A DNA stretch of 64,000 nucleotides from Gentiana macrophylla (taxonomy: Eukaryota > Streptophyta > Magnoliopsida > Gentianales > Gentianaceae), in the NCBI GenBank assembly GCA_026214975.1, contig CM047810.1, forward strand, positions 94,256,316 to 94,320,315, given 5' to 3'. This document shows, in pieces, positions 45,090-58,105 of this stretch. The notes beneath the pieces were generated by a model. The model searched no databases. It was not told where the DNA came from and was given only the letters and a program-made list of their open reading frames with translations. How positions within the stretch are numbered: the first letter of the stretch is position 1; the number at the start of each line of letters is the position of its first letter. Both the position numbers and the translations under genes were made by a program.

Positions 45090-46885
45090 TGTTGGAAAGG
45101 TGTCCTAAACCCAATCGGGTTGGACCGGATCCGACCGAGTCGGGTCATTTACAGTCTATTTAGTTCATGTAATAACTTTATTATGATTAATAAAAGCACT
45201 TATGTTATTATATATTGTTTATCTTCATGTTATTTGTTGTAAATATAGAGTAACGTCCCTAGTATCAATCTGTGATAGAGAAACCATGATAGTGATTATG
45301 GTTGATGAGATCTCTAATCACTATAACGAGTTTGGTACTTAAATGTCTCTAGTCTTACATATCATCAAATGGGACATTGATGGTATAATCAGACTAGCAC
45401 GTATTGGATGTCTTCTATCTTTTAGAAGATAGGGATAGATCTCGTCTATCGAAGTGTAGGGACACTTGGACTATACGTGGACGTGTATTAGAGAATGCGT
45501 ACGTTAGACTGACCCACTTACATTAAGTATCACACTATGTGATGGTTGTGTAATTATCCTTTTGACCGGAGTCTACATGGAATCACGGTGTGGATTGTCA
45601 TGCTTTGATACTATTGAGGTTTCCCCCAGCCACAGGGCGATCATGCGGTAGTGATTGGGTATGATATTGAAGCATACGGAGTATACATGATTGGTCGTCT
45701 GGGAATCGCGTATCCTATGATTAGGATCGAATATCCGAAATGACCTTCTTATAAGCAATGTCTAGCTCTCGAGAATCTTTGCAAAGTGGGAGTAAATGTG
45801 TTATCCCGAGAGAGCTTGATATCCAGATTATAAGATACGATCGTTAATGTATTGACACTCGAGATACGATCGTATGGATATTATTACAGTGATAGGATTG
45901 TAATTTACACGGTAACTGCTTCACATGAAAGGTAGTAGTCATTGCTTTTGACTCTTCCGATGATTGGGGGTCACGGTGTGTTGCTAGACGCTATCCCGTG
46001 ATCGTTAGGCGTAAAGGGCATTTTAGTAATTTTCACTTTGTGTCTACGGCCAACATATTCGGAAGCCTATCGGGTCACACACATATGAACTTCGAGTCGG
46101 ATTAAAATGCGGTTATAGTTGATAACCAAATAAGGAAAATTTATCTCTAGACTATAAAGGTTATAGTGGTAAATTAATATGGTGGTATTTATTTATTATG
46201 AATAAATAAAATACAAGATATTAATTATATACAAATTATATTAATTAAAGAATAATCCGGAAGCCAATTAATTGGCATATGGGGCGCCACATCTAGGGTA
46301 TAAGGATACACTTGGATTGTGTACTTTAATTAATAAGATTACCATAATATTAATATGAGATATTAATTGATTTTGGAAAAATTATATTCAATATTAGATA
46401 TTGGCGAAATTAATTATAATAAAAGAGATAAATCAATCTAGAAGATTTTCCTTATTTTATTGGGAAAAAGGTTTTCTTCTCTTCCACACCATATGGGGCG
46501 CCACTTTGCCTATATAAAGGAAGTGGGTGTCCAGCTCTTTGGTACATCACAATTGCAAGAGCTCATAGTTCTTGTGTAAAATAGAGAGCAACCTATAGTG
46601 AGTTTGTGAGGGAGGAAATAGGACGGTCTAGCAACCGGAGTTTTCCAATAGCAATCCAAGGATGATTCCGGCAAGGGGTTCGTGTGGATTAGCGATAGAG
46701 GCCGGACGCGTGGACGGCTTGCGCACTGAACTACTCACCATTGACGGTCAAAGCGACGATCTTATAGTTCATCTAAGGTATAACCGTCAAACTACTTAAC
46801 GTGTTTATTGCATTAAACGAAGAACGATCTAGAATAGGAAATCAAATTTTAAATTCTGCTGTGTTAAACTAGTGATTTCCTAACA
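45090..46885 (+). repeat. Left LTR of Copia A
   Basis: 1796 bp, begins TGTTGGAAAGGTGTCC, with TATATAAAGGAAG near 46512 as a probable TATA box of the element promoter. Closely similar to 52595-54398 with scattered substitutions and a missing ~20-bp stretch near 46380. Confidence 0.92.
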
Positions 46886-48682
46886 GTGGTATCAGAGACA
46901 GACTTCGAGCTTAAGCAATAAGCATAATTTAATTGCGTAGTAATTAATCGATAGATGCAAGATTTAAATCACGAAACGTTAAAACAAAAAAAAAAAATAG
47001 GGTTTCGGGGGGACTCGGCCGACTAACGGTGGCCCCCCTCTTTTGTGGCGGCAGCGGCGGCGGTGGCTCTAGGGCTGCCGTCTGTCGGCTGTCCTCTTCC
47101 AATGGGGGAGATCGACCCTTTTCGTTTTGTGATATTTATTGTGCATAGATATCTCGTTTGTTTAGTTGTGTCATATGGCCAACCAATGGTCCAAATAGTT
47201 TGGGCCATTGGGAAACCATATGGCATGTTGGTCTTTCCAAATTTTGATTTGGAACAGCAGCCCTTCCAAATATTTGATTTGAGAATGCCAGCTCGGACAC
47301 TTCCAAAATTTTGATTTTGGAAAGTGGTGAGCCAAAACTAAAACTATTTGGCCTTTCCAAATATTTGATTTGGAATGAGCTTGCAGCTTAGCGCAAGTAC
47401 TTCCAAAATTTTGATTTTGGAAAGTGGCCAGGCCTGAGCCAAATTTAGTTTTGCAAAGGAAACAAATAGTAGACCTTATAATTTTAATTTTATTTTGAAT
47501 AGTTCAAATTTAATTGAAATTAAAATCGATTTAAAATTAAATGTTAATTTTAATTTTCGATTAAGTCATATAATTAATTAAATGTTATTTAATTATTTGA
47601 TGTGATAAAATAAGACGCATAAGTAGTTAAAATTAGAATTTAAACTTTTTCATAAGATAAAATTGTATGGATTAGATGTGTAGATATAATGTGATTATAT
47701 AGACCCCGATTGATCATGGACTCGACCAATTAGATAGATGAGAATGTTTTCTTTATGTTGGTTTTTTTTATTTAAAAATTGTCCTAAGCGAACGTGATCT
47801 AGTTTACTTTTTGCATTTATCTCATTCCCGTTGGCTCCCCCCGTATGCGGCGGGTGTAATTATTTATTAGATAGATTATTATGTAACAATAATGGAGCAA
47901 GAAGATGAAGACCAAAGAGAAATAAAGAACCCATTGGCATACAGCAATAAAGATCCTATTGGCGGTTGCGGACACCCTTAGTTTGTGACCCGCGGTTTCG
48001 TCAGTTTGTATTCGAAACCGCACCTAGGAAAAGTCCATGATCATACCGGTTATTTTGTGCGCGGAATGTTGTGTATGTTTTACTTTATATGATATCGTAG
48101 TAATATGCACATAGTAGATGAGACCATAATTAAACCAAATTAATTAAGTGAATTAATTTTAAAATTATTCCTACGCCAAAAATCGAGCCAAAATTGTCTC
48201 CCAATATTATAATGTCGCTGAGATCCAACTGATCGGCCCTCGTCGGGAGTTGACCTACCACGGGCATATCGTTATTATTGAGATATGATCGTTACGAGAT
48301 CTCATGAATATTGGGTTACGACTCGACTAGAATCTTGCGGTGATTGGCCCTCGTCAGGACCGTCTGATTTAGAGACAAGGGGTTGACTATCACATAGAGA
48401 TGTGAAACGTCAAAGAGTTGACTAGTCACCTTTGGGAGCCGCGATGCGACGCGGTGGTAGAGTACTACACACCGTCGAAATTATCTCGGTTGATCGGCCC
48501 ACGTCGGGAATCGAGGTAACTAGATGAGATCTCAGCCACTAAAGAATTGATTAAATTCTTGAAAGCCAATTGGGAATAGTTGGCTAGTGGGAGTAAAACC
48601 TTATAAAATTTTAAGTGCAAATTTAGGTTTTTTTTTGTACATGATCTTTTACTTATTCTATCTTTATTTATTGTTGTAGAAA
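46886..48682 (+). other. Long 5' leader of Copia A with serial hairpins
   Basis: 1.8 kb between the LTR and gag. At 47228-47432 it has at least four short imperfect palindromes of the TTCCAAATATTTGATTTGGAA and TTCCAAAATTTTGATTTTGGAA type, spaced by 40-70 bp. An earlier A-run and a GGCGGCAGCGGCGGCGGTGG stretch occur near 46985-47065. A second segment (48200-48540) repeats TGATCGGCCC(T/A)CGTC(G/A)GGA three times. No open reading frame of note. Confidence 0.6.
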
Positions 48683-49500
48683 ATGTCAAACAAATTGAAC
48701 CTTCGTTTTATCATCGAAAACAAGCAGCGAAACTAATTTTCTCGATTGGGAAAGGAACCTCAAAATCGTTTTGAGGCACGAGAAGATTGGCTATGTCTTG
48801 GACGAGGCCCTACCGGAAAAACCCAGCGAGGTCTGGTGCGGATCTTTGTCGAGAAGTATAACAATGCTAATCGCTCGACAAGATCGATGCTACATGTATC
48901 ATGCTTGCTTCTATGACACTCGAATCGCAGAAATAGCATGAGTCTATGGACGCCTACACAATCATGGTCCACTTGAAGGAACTCTATGCTTCTCAGTCCC
49001 GTACTGAGAGGTACGAGGTCTCGAAGGCCCTGTTTAGTTGTAAGATGGCATCTGGGACTGCTGTGGGGTCACACGTGCTTAAGATGATCGGATACATAGA
49101 GAGGCTTGGGAAGCTGGGCCACAAGTTGGAACGAGAATTGAGTATTGACTTGATTCTGCAATCTCTACCTGATTCATTCTCGTAGTTCGTGATGAACTAT
49201 CACATTAACAAGATAGATTGCTCCCTTGCGGAGTTATTGAACATGTTGAAAACTGCTGAGGGCACTGTGGGGAAGGGAAAGCAAGTGTTGCTGGTCACTT
49301 CAAGCAAGGGCAAAGAGAAAGCCCAGAAAAGGTCCAAGAAGGCGAAGGCTGCACCTAAGCCAACGCCTAAGATAGCAAAAGACAAATCCAAGGATGCTTG
49401 CTTCCATTGCGGTGAGACCGGACATTGGAGGAGAAACTGCAAAGGCTTCTTGAGTACCAAGAAGGAGCATTTCGATGCTTCGACTTCGTGTATATTTATG
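48683..49500 (+). pseudogene. Copia A gag with zinc knuckle, broken
   Basis: Starts MSNKLNLR. Frames then shift several times (pieces matching NFLDWERNLKIVLRHEKIGY, then MDAYTIMVHLKELYASQS from 48946). From 49189 the frame is steady: ELLNMLKTAEGTVGKGKQ, a Lys-rich stretch, and the CCHC knuckle CFHCGETGHWRRNC near 49401-49442 that binds element RNA. An in-frame stop at 49183-49185 separates the two main pieces. Gag builds the particle; this copy would not give a full product. Confidence 0.85.
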
Positions 49501-52500
49501 ATTGAGATCAACATTACTTCTTCTAAGTCTAACACTTTGGGTATTAGATCATGGTTGTGGTTCTCATATTTGTACGAATATATGCAGGCACTAAGAAGAA
49601 CTAGAGATCTGAAGAAAGGAGAGGTGGACCTACGCGTTAGAAATGGAGCAAGTGTTGTTGCACTAGCCGTAGGAGTTTATTTTCTTTCATTGCCCAGTGG
49701 GCTAGTACTTGAACTCGATGAATCGTTATTTTGTTCTGCTCTACAAAGAGCATTATTTCCATTTCCGCATTAGATGTTGATGGTTTTTCATTTACGTTTG
49801 AGAATAAATGTTGTTCTTTTTCACGTGATGGAATCTTTTATGGTACTGGCATACTTAGCAATGGTCTCTACATATTAGATATGCATGTTGATGTACTTAA
49901 TATAAATAACAAGAAAGCCAAGACAAATGACTTGAATGAATCCTACTTATGGCATTGTAGACTTGGCCATATAAATAAGAATCGTATTTCCAAACTCCAT
50001 AAAGATGGAATGTTGGATCAATTCGATTACGAATCGTTTGATACATGCGAAGCTTGTTTACTTGGCAAGATGACAAAGTCACCTTTTAGTGGCAAAGGGA
50101 TAAGATCCAATGAATTGCTTGAGCTCATACATACTGATGTATGTGGCCCAATGTCAATTCAAGCCAAATGAGGATACTCTTATTTTATCACTTTCACTAA
50201 TGACCATTCTCGCTATGGTCATATATACTTAATGAAGTATAAGTCTGAAGCCTTCGAAAAGTTCAAGGAATTCAGAAGTGAAGTGGAGAAACAACTAGGT
50301 AAAGAAATCAAAACGCTTCGATGCGATCGAGGCGGAGAATACCTAGATGGAGAGTTTCAAAGTTATTTAAAGGAGAATGGGATTCTACCTGAATGGACCC
50401 CTCCAGGGACGCCTCAAATGAATGGCATATCTGAGAGGAGGAACCGTACTTTGTTAGACATGGTACGATCCATGATGGGCTACGCAGTTCTTCCAAAATC
50501 ATTTTGGGGGTATGCTCTAGAAACCGCGTCCTATACACTGAACTGAGTTCCATCAAAGACGTTTGAATCCACACCATACGAAGTATGGCATAAGAGGAAA
50601 CCGAGTCTAGCATATCTTAAACCTTGGGGTTGTCCGACTTACGTGAAGCGGATGATGCCTGACAAATTAGAAGCTAGATCTGACAAATGTTAGTTTGTGG
50701 GTTATCCTAGAGAAACTAGAGGATACCAATTTTACCATCCTGAGGAACAAAAGGTGTTTGTTGCCAGAACTGGCAACTTTCTAGAGAAAGAGTTTATTCT
50801 GGATAGGGTCAGTGGGAGTAAGATTGATCTTGAAGAAATTCGAGAACCACTTACGGATGACAGTCAGTTGATGAAAGTAGAGGAGACACCACATACAGAT
50901 GTGATGCCAGCCTCTACCGTGGACACGCTATCACCTCGAAGATCCACCAGGGAACGCTGTGAACTTGAAAGGTACACTAGCGTGTATCTCATGGAAGATG
51001 AGGACCCTAGAACTTATGAGGAAGTGCTATTGAGGCATGACAAAGAGAAATGGCTGGAAGCCATGAATTCTGAAATAGAATCCATGAAAGACAACCAAGT
51101 TTAGAACTTATTTGATCCACCTGAGGGAATAGTTCCAATAGGGTGTAAATGGGTCTTTAAAAGAAAGACCGACATGGACGGTAACGTGATTACCTACAAG
51201 GCTAGGTTAGTGGCAAAAGGTTATAAGCAAAGACAAGGAGTTGACTATGACGAAACCTTCTCGTCTGTTGCCATGTTAAAATCCATTAGAATTTTGCTCG
51301 CTATTACAGCGTACTATGATTACGAAATCTGGCAGATGGATGTGAAACCAGCTTTCCTTAATGGGAACCTGTCTGAGGAAGTGTATATGACACAGCCTGA
51401 AGGTTTCACAACCAATGACGCCAGGATGGTGTGTAAACTGCAAAGATCCATTTATGGATTAAAGCAAGCTTCTCGGAGTTGGAATCTTCGCTTTGATGAG
51501 ATAATCAAACAGTTTGATTTCATCAAGAACGAAGATGAGCCCTGTGTTTACAAGAAGGTTAGTGGGAGTGCCATTGTGTTCTTAGTGCTTTATGTAGACG
51601 ACATATTGCTCATAGGGAATGATGTGCCTATGTTACAATCGGTCAAAGCTTGGTTATCCAAGAACTTCTCAATGAAGGACTTGGGTGATGCAGAATATAT
51701 TCTAAGAATAAAGATCTATAGAGATAGATCTAAAAGGTTGCTTGGTCTGTCGCAATCCGCCTACATAGACAAGATGCTGAAGAGATTCAGCATGGAGCAG
51801 TCCAAGAGAGGATTGCTGCCCATGTCACATGGGGTCTATTTGTCAAAGGGAATGAGTCCTAAGACAGAAGAGGAGAGGGCACAAATGAGTAAGATCCCTT
51901 ATGCTTCGGCAATCGGGTATATCATGTATTCCATGTTGTGCACAAGACCAGATGTCTCGTACCCTCTTAGTATGACTAGTAGGTACCAGTCCGATCCAGG
52001 TGATGGTCACTGGATTGCTGTCAAGAATATCCTTAAGTACATGAGACGTACTAGGGATATGTTCCTGGTTTTCGGGAATGATAATTTAGTATTACAAGGT
52101 TACACAGATGCCAGTTTTCAAACTGACAAGGATGACTTTAAGTCACAATCTGGATTTGTTTTCACGCTTAACGGTGGAGCAGTGAGCTGGAAAAGTTCCA
52201 AGCAGAAGACTACTGCAGACTCCACAACGGAAGCCGAATACATAGCAGCCTCGGAGGCAGCAAATGAAGCAGTTTGGATGAAGAAGTTCATTACTGAACT
52301 TGGTGTGGTTCCCTCCATTGAAGGTCCAAAGTGCCTCGAAGATTGTGATAATAATGGAGCGATATCTCAGTCAAAGGACCCAAGGTCTCATCAGAAGTCC
52401 AAACATGTGCTACGGCGCTATCACTTGATTAGAGAGATAGTAGATAGAGGAGATGTAAAGATAGAGAAAGTCCACACGGATAATAACATAGCTGATCCGT

Positions 52501-52580
52501 TAACCAAGGCATTGTCTCAAGCAAAGCATGAGAAACATGTTCACTTGCACGGGCTTAGGCATATGGGTGATTGGATTTAG
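49500..52580 (+). pseudogene. Copia A pol: protease, integrase, reverse transcriptase, RNase H
   Basis: Protease site near 49545 is shifted one frame by an extra T and, in the proper frame, reads LDHGCGSH, where D-T-G is expected. Integrase: YLWHCRLGHINKNRI...CEACLLGK zinc motif (~49950-50065), then HTDVCGP, CDRGGEY and MNGISERRN supply the three acidic residues (50130-50440). Reverse transcriptase: TYKARLVAKGYKQ, MDVKPAFLNG, LYVDDILLIG. RNase H: GYTDASFQTDKDDFKS, then TTEAEYIAASEAANE, ending IADPLTKAL. From 51174 to 52580 the frame is open for 468 codons. In-frame stops at about 50169, 50545, 50693 and 51103 all sit where Arg, Gly or Trp codons are expected. Confidence 0.92.
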
Positions 52581-52594
52581 GCCAAGTGGGAGAT

Positions 52595-54398
52595 TGTTGG
52601 AAAGATGTCCTAAACCCAATCGGGTTGGACCGGATCCGACCGGGTCGGGTCATTTACAGTCTATTTAGTTCATGTAATAACTTTATTATGATTAATAAAA
52701 GCACTTATATTATTATATATTGTTTATCTTCATGTTATTTGTTGTACATATATAGTAACGTCCCTAGTATCAATCTGTGATAGAGAAACCATGATAGTGA
52801 TTATGGTTGATGAGATCTCTAATCAATATAACGATTTTGGTACTTAAATGTCTAAAAGTCTTACATATCATCAAATGAGACATTGATGGTATAATCAGAC
52901 TAGCACGTATTTGATGTCTTCTATCTTTTAGAAGATAGGGATAGATCTCGTCTATCGAAGTGTAGGGACACTTGGACTGTACGTGGACGTGTATTAGAGA
53001 ATGCGTACGTTAGGCTGACCCACTTACATTAAGTGTCACACTATGTGGCGGTTGTGTAATTATCCTTTTGACCGGAGTCTTCATGGCATCACGGTGTGGA
53101 TTGTCATGCTTTGATACTATTGAGGTTTCCCCTAGCCACGGGGCAATCATGCGGTAGTGATTGGGTATGATATTGAAGCATGCGGAGTATACATGATTGG
53201 TCGTCCGGGAATCGCGTATCCTATGATTGGGATCAAATATCCAAAATGGCCTTCTTATAAGGAATGTCTAGCTCTCGAGAATCTTTGCAAAGTGGGAGTA
53301 AATGTGTTATCCCGAGAGAGCTTGATATCCAGATTATAAGATACGATCATTAATGTATTGACACTCGAGATACAATCGTATGGATATTATTACAGCGATA
53401 GGATTGTAATTTACACGGTAACTGCTTCACATGAAAGGTAGTAGTCATTGCTTTTGACTCTTCCGATGATTGGGGGTCACGGTGTGTTGCTAGACGCTAT
53501 CCCGTGATCGTTAGGCATGAAGGGCATTTTAGTAATTTGTACTTTGTGTCTACGGCCAACATATTCGGAAGCCTATCGGGTCACACGCATATGAACTTCG
53601 AGTCGGATTAAAATGCGGTTATAGTTGATAACCAAATAAGGAAAGTTTATCTCTAGACTATAAAGGTTATAGTGGTAAATTAATATGGTGGTATTTATTT
53701 ATTATGAATAAATAAAATACAAGATATTAATTATATACAAATTATATTAATTAAAGAATATTCCGGAAGCCAATTAATTGGCATATGGGGCGCCACATCT
53801 AGGGTATAAGGATACACTTGGATTGTGCAATTTAATTAATAAGATTACCATAATATTAATATGAGATATTAATTGATTTTAGAAAAATAGATTTATGGTA
53901 ATAAGATAATTATATTCAATATTAGATATTGGCAAAATTAATTATAATAAAAGAGATAAATCAATCTAGAAGATTTTTCTTATTTTATTGGGAAAATGTT
54001 TTCTTCTCCTCCACACCATATGGGGCGCCACTTTGCTTATATAAAGGAAGTGAGTGTCAAGCTCTTTGGTACATCACAATTGCAAGAGCTCATAGTTCTT
54101 GTGTAAAATAGAGAGCAACCTATAGTGAGTTTGTGAGGGAGGAAAAAGGCCGGTCTAGCAACCGGAGTTTTCCAATAGCAATCCAAGGAGGATTCCGGCA
54201 AGGGGTAATAGAGGCCGGATGCGTGGATGGCTTGCGCACTGAACTACTCTCCGTTGACGGTCAAAGCGACGATCTTATAGATCATCTAAGGTATAACCGT
54301 CAAACTACTTAACGTGTTTATTGCATTAAACGAAGAACGATCTAGAATAGGAAATCAAATTTTAAATTCCGCTGCGTTAAACTAGTGATTTCCTAACA
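52595..54398 (+). repeat. Right LTR of Copia A
   Basis: 1804 bp, begins TGTTGGAAAGATGTCC after the polypurine tract and ends TTTCCTAACA, followed by AGTTA. Open frames within it (53157-53339, 53929-54111) recur in other family-A LTRs at equal positions and are not genes. Confidence 0.92.
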
Positions 54399-54951
54399 AG
54401 TTAACCAATGAATACCATGAATTCATATATAATTCGCAACATCAAAGTCATGAGATATTTTAAAAATGGCTCAATTCTGACTCAATGAGGACCAAACACC
54501 AAGCATATAACATATTCGATGCATAAAAATAAAGCATATGGTATTAATGTGAAGCTAAGTTCCCCACCCCTCCACTTAAAACGGAACACCGTCCTTGGTG
54601 CGTGAGTGATAAAGTGGAAGAAAGAAAGACTTAGTTGAACCGGCAACAGGGTGCAACCATGCAAAATGATAACCACCGATGTATCTCCCAGGGTACCTGT
54701 GCAATCACATAAAAGAAACAAAGATTCCGCTACGACGAAAGGCCGAAACCTTAAGTGTAGGTAAACACAAGTATGGAGATGTATAAAGCATATAAAATAT
54801 GGATTATCACAAAGCATAAAACGGAATTTGAAATGTGAGGTCAAATTTTCATCAAACTCCTAAAAAACAAACCTATAAACCTAAAGAAAAATATGTGGGT
54901 TGCCTTCCATAAGCGCTTGTGTTTATTGTCGTTAGCTCGACTTATTGAATT

Positions 54952-55640
54952 TCAAAAACAAGATAGGTTGCCGAGTTTATAGTCTTCGGCAAGACTCGTA
55001 TCCCCAAATTTTACATTCGACTCAACCTTCATCTTTGGGACACTCTCACTACTCACTCCCCCGTTGGGTGTCTCATAACTCATAGGGGTTTCCTCAAAAA
55101 CTTCTAGCCTTTGGACTTCCTCATGGGTACCCCAATCATTTCCCGGGTGCTTAATGCTCTTGTAGACATTGAAGGTCACAGTCTCATCACCCGCTCTCAT
55201 GGTAATCTCTCATTTCTGCACATCAAGTAAAGTCCTACACGTGGCCAAAAAGGGTCTTCCTAATAAAATTGGGGTCTGTCTATCTTCCTCCATGTCCAAC
55301 ACCACGAAATCAACCGGAAAGACCAGTTTACCTACTTGAACCAAAACATCTTCTACAACTCCCATGGGGCGCCTAATCGACCTATCCGCCATCTGTAGGG
55401 TCATATTAGTTCGTTTTAGCTCACCTACCCCCAAACTCTCAAAAATCCTCCTAGGCATCAGGCTTACACTTGCACCTAAGTCACACAACACCTTAGGAAA
55501 TAACATCCGGCCTATAGTGCAAGGAATGAAAAAACTACCCGGATCTTTCAACTTAGGGGGCAAGTTATTCTGAAAAATGGCAGAACACTCCTTGTTTAAG
55601 CAAACAACTTTCTCCATTTTAGCTTTATTCGACAAAATCC
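54952..55640 (-). pseudogene. Athila protease region
   Basis: Reads SNKAKMEKVVCLNKECSAIF, then the aspartic protease site LCDLGASVSLMP, matching the conserved Athila form where Leu replaces the usual Thr/Ser between Asp and Gly, and later PILLGRPFLATCRTLLDVQK. A TGA (55207-55209, Gly/Gln expected) separates it from the continuation MRAGDETVTFNVYKSIKHP. It would cleave the Gag-Pol precursor. The reverse transcriptase that should follow is absent. Confidence 0.85.
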
Positions 55641-55908
55641 CTTTTAAATTTTAACATATGATGGCATGTTCACTAGCGCATCGACAAGTGGGATATTTAT
55701 CTCAACTTTTCTTAAAATATCAAGAAACTTGTTTTGCTTTTTAGAAATAGTAGGCTTAGTAGGTCCACGAGGGGGGGTAAGGTAACTTAGATAAATCAAA
55801 AGGTTTATTCAAAGAATTCATACCTGAGTTGGTCATACCTTCCCGTGTCGTGTCTGCTTGCTTCTCCGATGCCGCACCAGGCTTCTCCAGCTCTTCCTCT
55901 ATCTCCTC

Positions 55909-57861
55909 CTATTCTTGCTCATCATCGATCACCACCCAATCTTCATCTTTCTCTTTATTCTTCTCCATTGTTTCCTTCTTCTGAACTTCGAGAACCTCAA
56001 CATCGCTACCCATAGCTTTTCCACTTCTAGTAAAAATGGCATTCACTTGCTTGGGATTCACTTGCCCCATTTGCGTCTCCAAGTTTCTTACCACAGCTTG
56101 CAAGTTTACATGAGCATTTCTCATCTCTTTCAATTCATTGTTCACATCTCTATTATTCTTCTTCATGTCTTTACTAATCTGCTCCAGTAAGATGTCCGTG
56201 GAACTTTTAGTTTGTACGGGCTCTAGGGGCGGTGGTGCTGACTGCAGGGGTGAGGCATATTGTAGATGTGCATTAGGATGCATATAAAACCATTGTTGAA
56301 GCTGACTTGGGCTTTCAAAAGTATTCAGTGGTTGAGGTGCATATTGATTTTGTTGAGGCTGTGCGATTGGCTGTTGAATGGGTTGCCCGACCACTAGATT
56401 TCCACCCCAAGTGAGATTGGGATTGTCCCGCCAATTCTGAAAGTTCTGCCCCATGTTCTGATTGGCTAAATAGTTCACATCCATGGGTTGCCAATTTGAT
56501 GTCAAACTCGGATCTGTAGTATGGTAGACCACGGGATTCGAGCACAATGGGTGCATATCCATGGGGTTTATGCGAAAAGGGTTCTCAAGAGATCGATCAT
56601 TCAACATTTGAGCCATGGTTAACTGACTAACCTGCTTAATGGGGCAATTCATGGCCCAATGTTCACCACCGCAAGTGGTACACCCTTTGAATTCCTTCTG
56701 CCATGCCGACATGTCACTCATTTGCTTCTTTAGTTCCACCATTTTAGTTTGCATCTTCATAAATTCCTCACTCGGCGTGACTTGGTCAACAGAGCCAATT
56801 GGATTTCTTGACATTCTTCTCTTAGTTTTCCAATGTCGGTTGCTTTCTGCAACTCTTCTATAGTCGCCAATGCCACATCCGGTTCCATACTCATCATATC
56901 ACCCCACATGCAGCATTCAAGTTCGACTGGTCAGTTTCTTGCAATCCATCATAAAAAAGATGTACCTGATTCTATGCCTCTAACCCATGATGCGGACACT
57001 TCCGCAACATCGCTTTAAATCTATCCCATGCCTCATGCATACCCTCCATATCTATCTGCTCGAAATTGGTGATATCGGCCTTCATGTCTAAGGTTCTGAA
57101 GATGGGACAATACTTTAGTAAAAACTTCGAAGTCACTTGATCCCAAGTGTGTAGGGAATCATGGGGAAGTGACTCGAACCATGCTCTGGCGGCCTCTTTT
57201 AATGTAAATGGGAACAACAACATCCGTACTGCTTCCTCGGAAACTCCATTCAGGTTCACTGTTCTACCAACTTGCATGAAATGGTTTAGAAATTGATTCG
57301 GGTCTTCAATTGATTTACCCCGAAATTGCGCACTGTCGTTCAAAATGTACCACACATGCTGTTTAATTTCCAGATTGTTCGCCGGAATAGGTGTCAAACG
57401 GATGGGGTTGTGCCCCTCACCAATAATCGGTGCCGCATAGTCTCTCAAAATTCTTCCATGATTACCTTGATTATGTGCCCTAGGTGGTGCATAAAAATTT
57501 TGTGCATAAACAGGGGCAGCCGGTGGTGGATTCACATTCTGAGCTTGATTCTGCATCATCAATTGCGTCATCATCTGCATCATCTGATTCTGGTCAAAAG
57601 GCATTTGACCAACTAAATTCCCCTGATTATTGTTGTTCTGATTTTGAAGGGCTTGCTGTTGTTGTCGGCCTTGGTCTGCCGACCTCCCTGATTTTGGACC
57701 ACAGTTGGTCCCAGATTAATTGCCCTCGGATTTTGAAGGGGCTCTTTATTTAAGTTCTGTATTTCCCGATCCTCGGGAGTAAGCTTCGGGTCTAGGCGTA
57801 AACCATCTTCAGTTTCATCTGCAGCATGTAAATTCGTCAGATCTCCACTTCCTGACATCAT
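55909..57861 (-). pseudogene. Athila gag, frameshifted
   Basis: Starts about 57861 (MMSGSGDLTNLHAADETEDG), with a frameshift near 57615. The central domain (57480-56972) holds LKQHVWYILNDSAQFRGKSIED, FLNHFMQVGRTVNLNG, and LFPFTLKEAARAWFESLP, the retrotransposon gag signature of the Athila group. A shift near 56960-56820 leads to a tail with one CxxC...H...C knuckle (CTTCGGEHWAMNC) and a Gln/Pro-rich segment, ending EDWVVIDDEQE. Long for gag, as usual in Athila. Confidence 0.85.
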
Positions 57862-58080
57862 TTCTGATTCCTCTGATTCAGATTCTAACTCAGTAACCGA
57901 TGTCGACTTCTTCCTCACGCTGTTCTGATACCTTGCAAATGCTTCAATTTTCGAAATCAAAGGAAGTAAAGGTTCTATGGAACTCGGGTCATACACTGCA
58001 ATCACCAAACCAATAAGAAAACAGTAAAACAAAAATGACCTAATCCTAAATTCTCAAATGAATTTCTGATATCGACCGAT

Positions 58081-58098
58081 TCCCCGGCAACGGCGCCA
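58081..58098 (-). other. Primer-binding site of the Athila element
   Basis: Minus strand TGGCGCCGTTGCCGGGGA, seven bases inside the 5' LTR. This sequence is standard for Athila/Tat Gypsy elements and fixes the orientation. Confidence 0.92.
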
Positions 58099-58105
58099 GA
58101 AAACT

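Larger units (their letters stand above)
45085..54403 (+). mobile_element. Copia element A, nearly complete, nested in Athila
   Basis: LTRs 45090-46885 (1796 bp) and 52595-54398 (1804 bp), TGTTGGAAAG...TTTCCTAACA. The target duplication AGTTA is exact at 45085-45089 and 54399-54403. Primer site TGGTATCAGAGA (46887-46898), polypurine tract AAGTGGGAGAT (52584-52594). Order gag, protease, integrase, reverse transcriptase, RNase H is Ty1/Copia. Protein motifs resemble the TNT1-94-like type of plant Copia polyproteins. The same LTR family occurs at 63-1852, 3042-5191 and 32866-34795, so this is the master-like copy of the window. Confidence 0.93.

Noticed and set aside
53157..54111. Open frames inside family-A LTRs, such as MIGYDIEACGVYMIGRPG
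   Set aside because: They recur in several LTR copies at equal positions and change frame between copies, so they are not genes.
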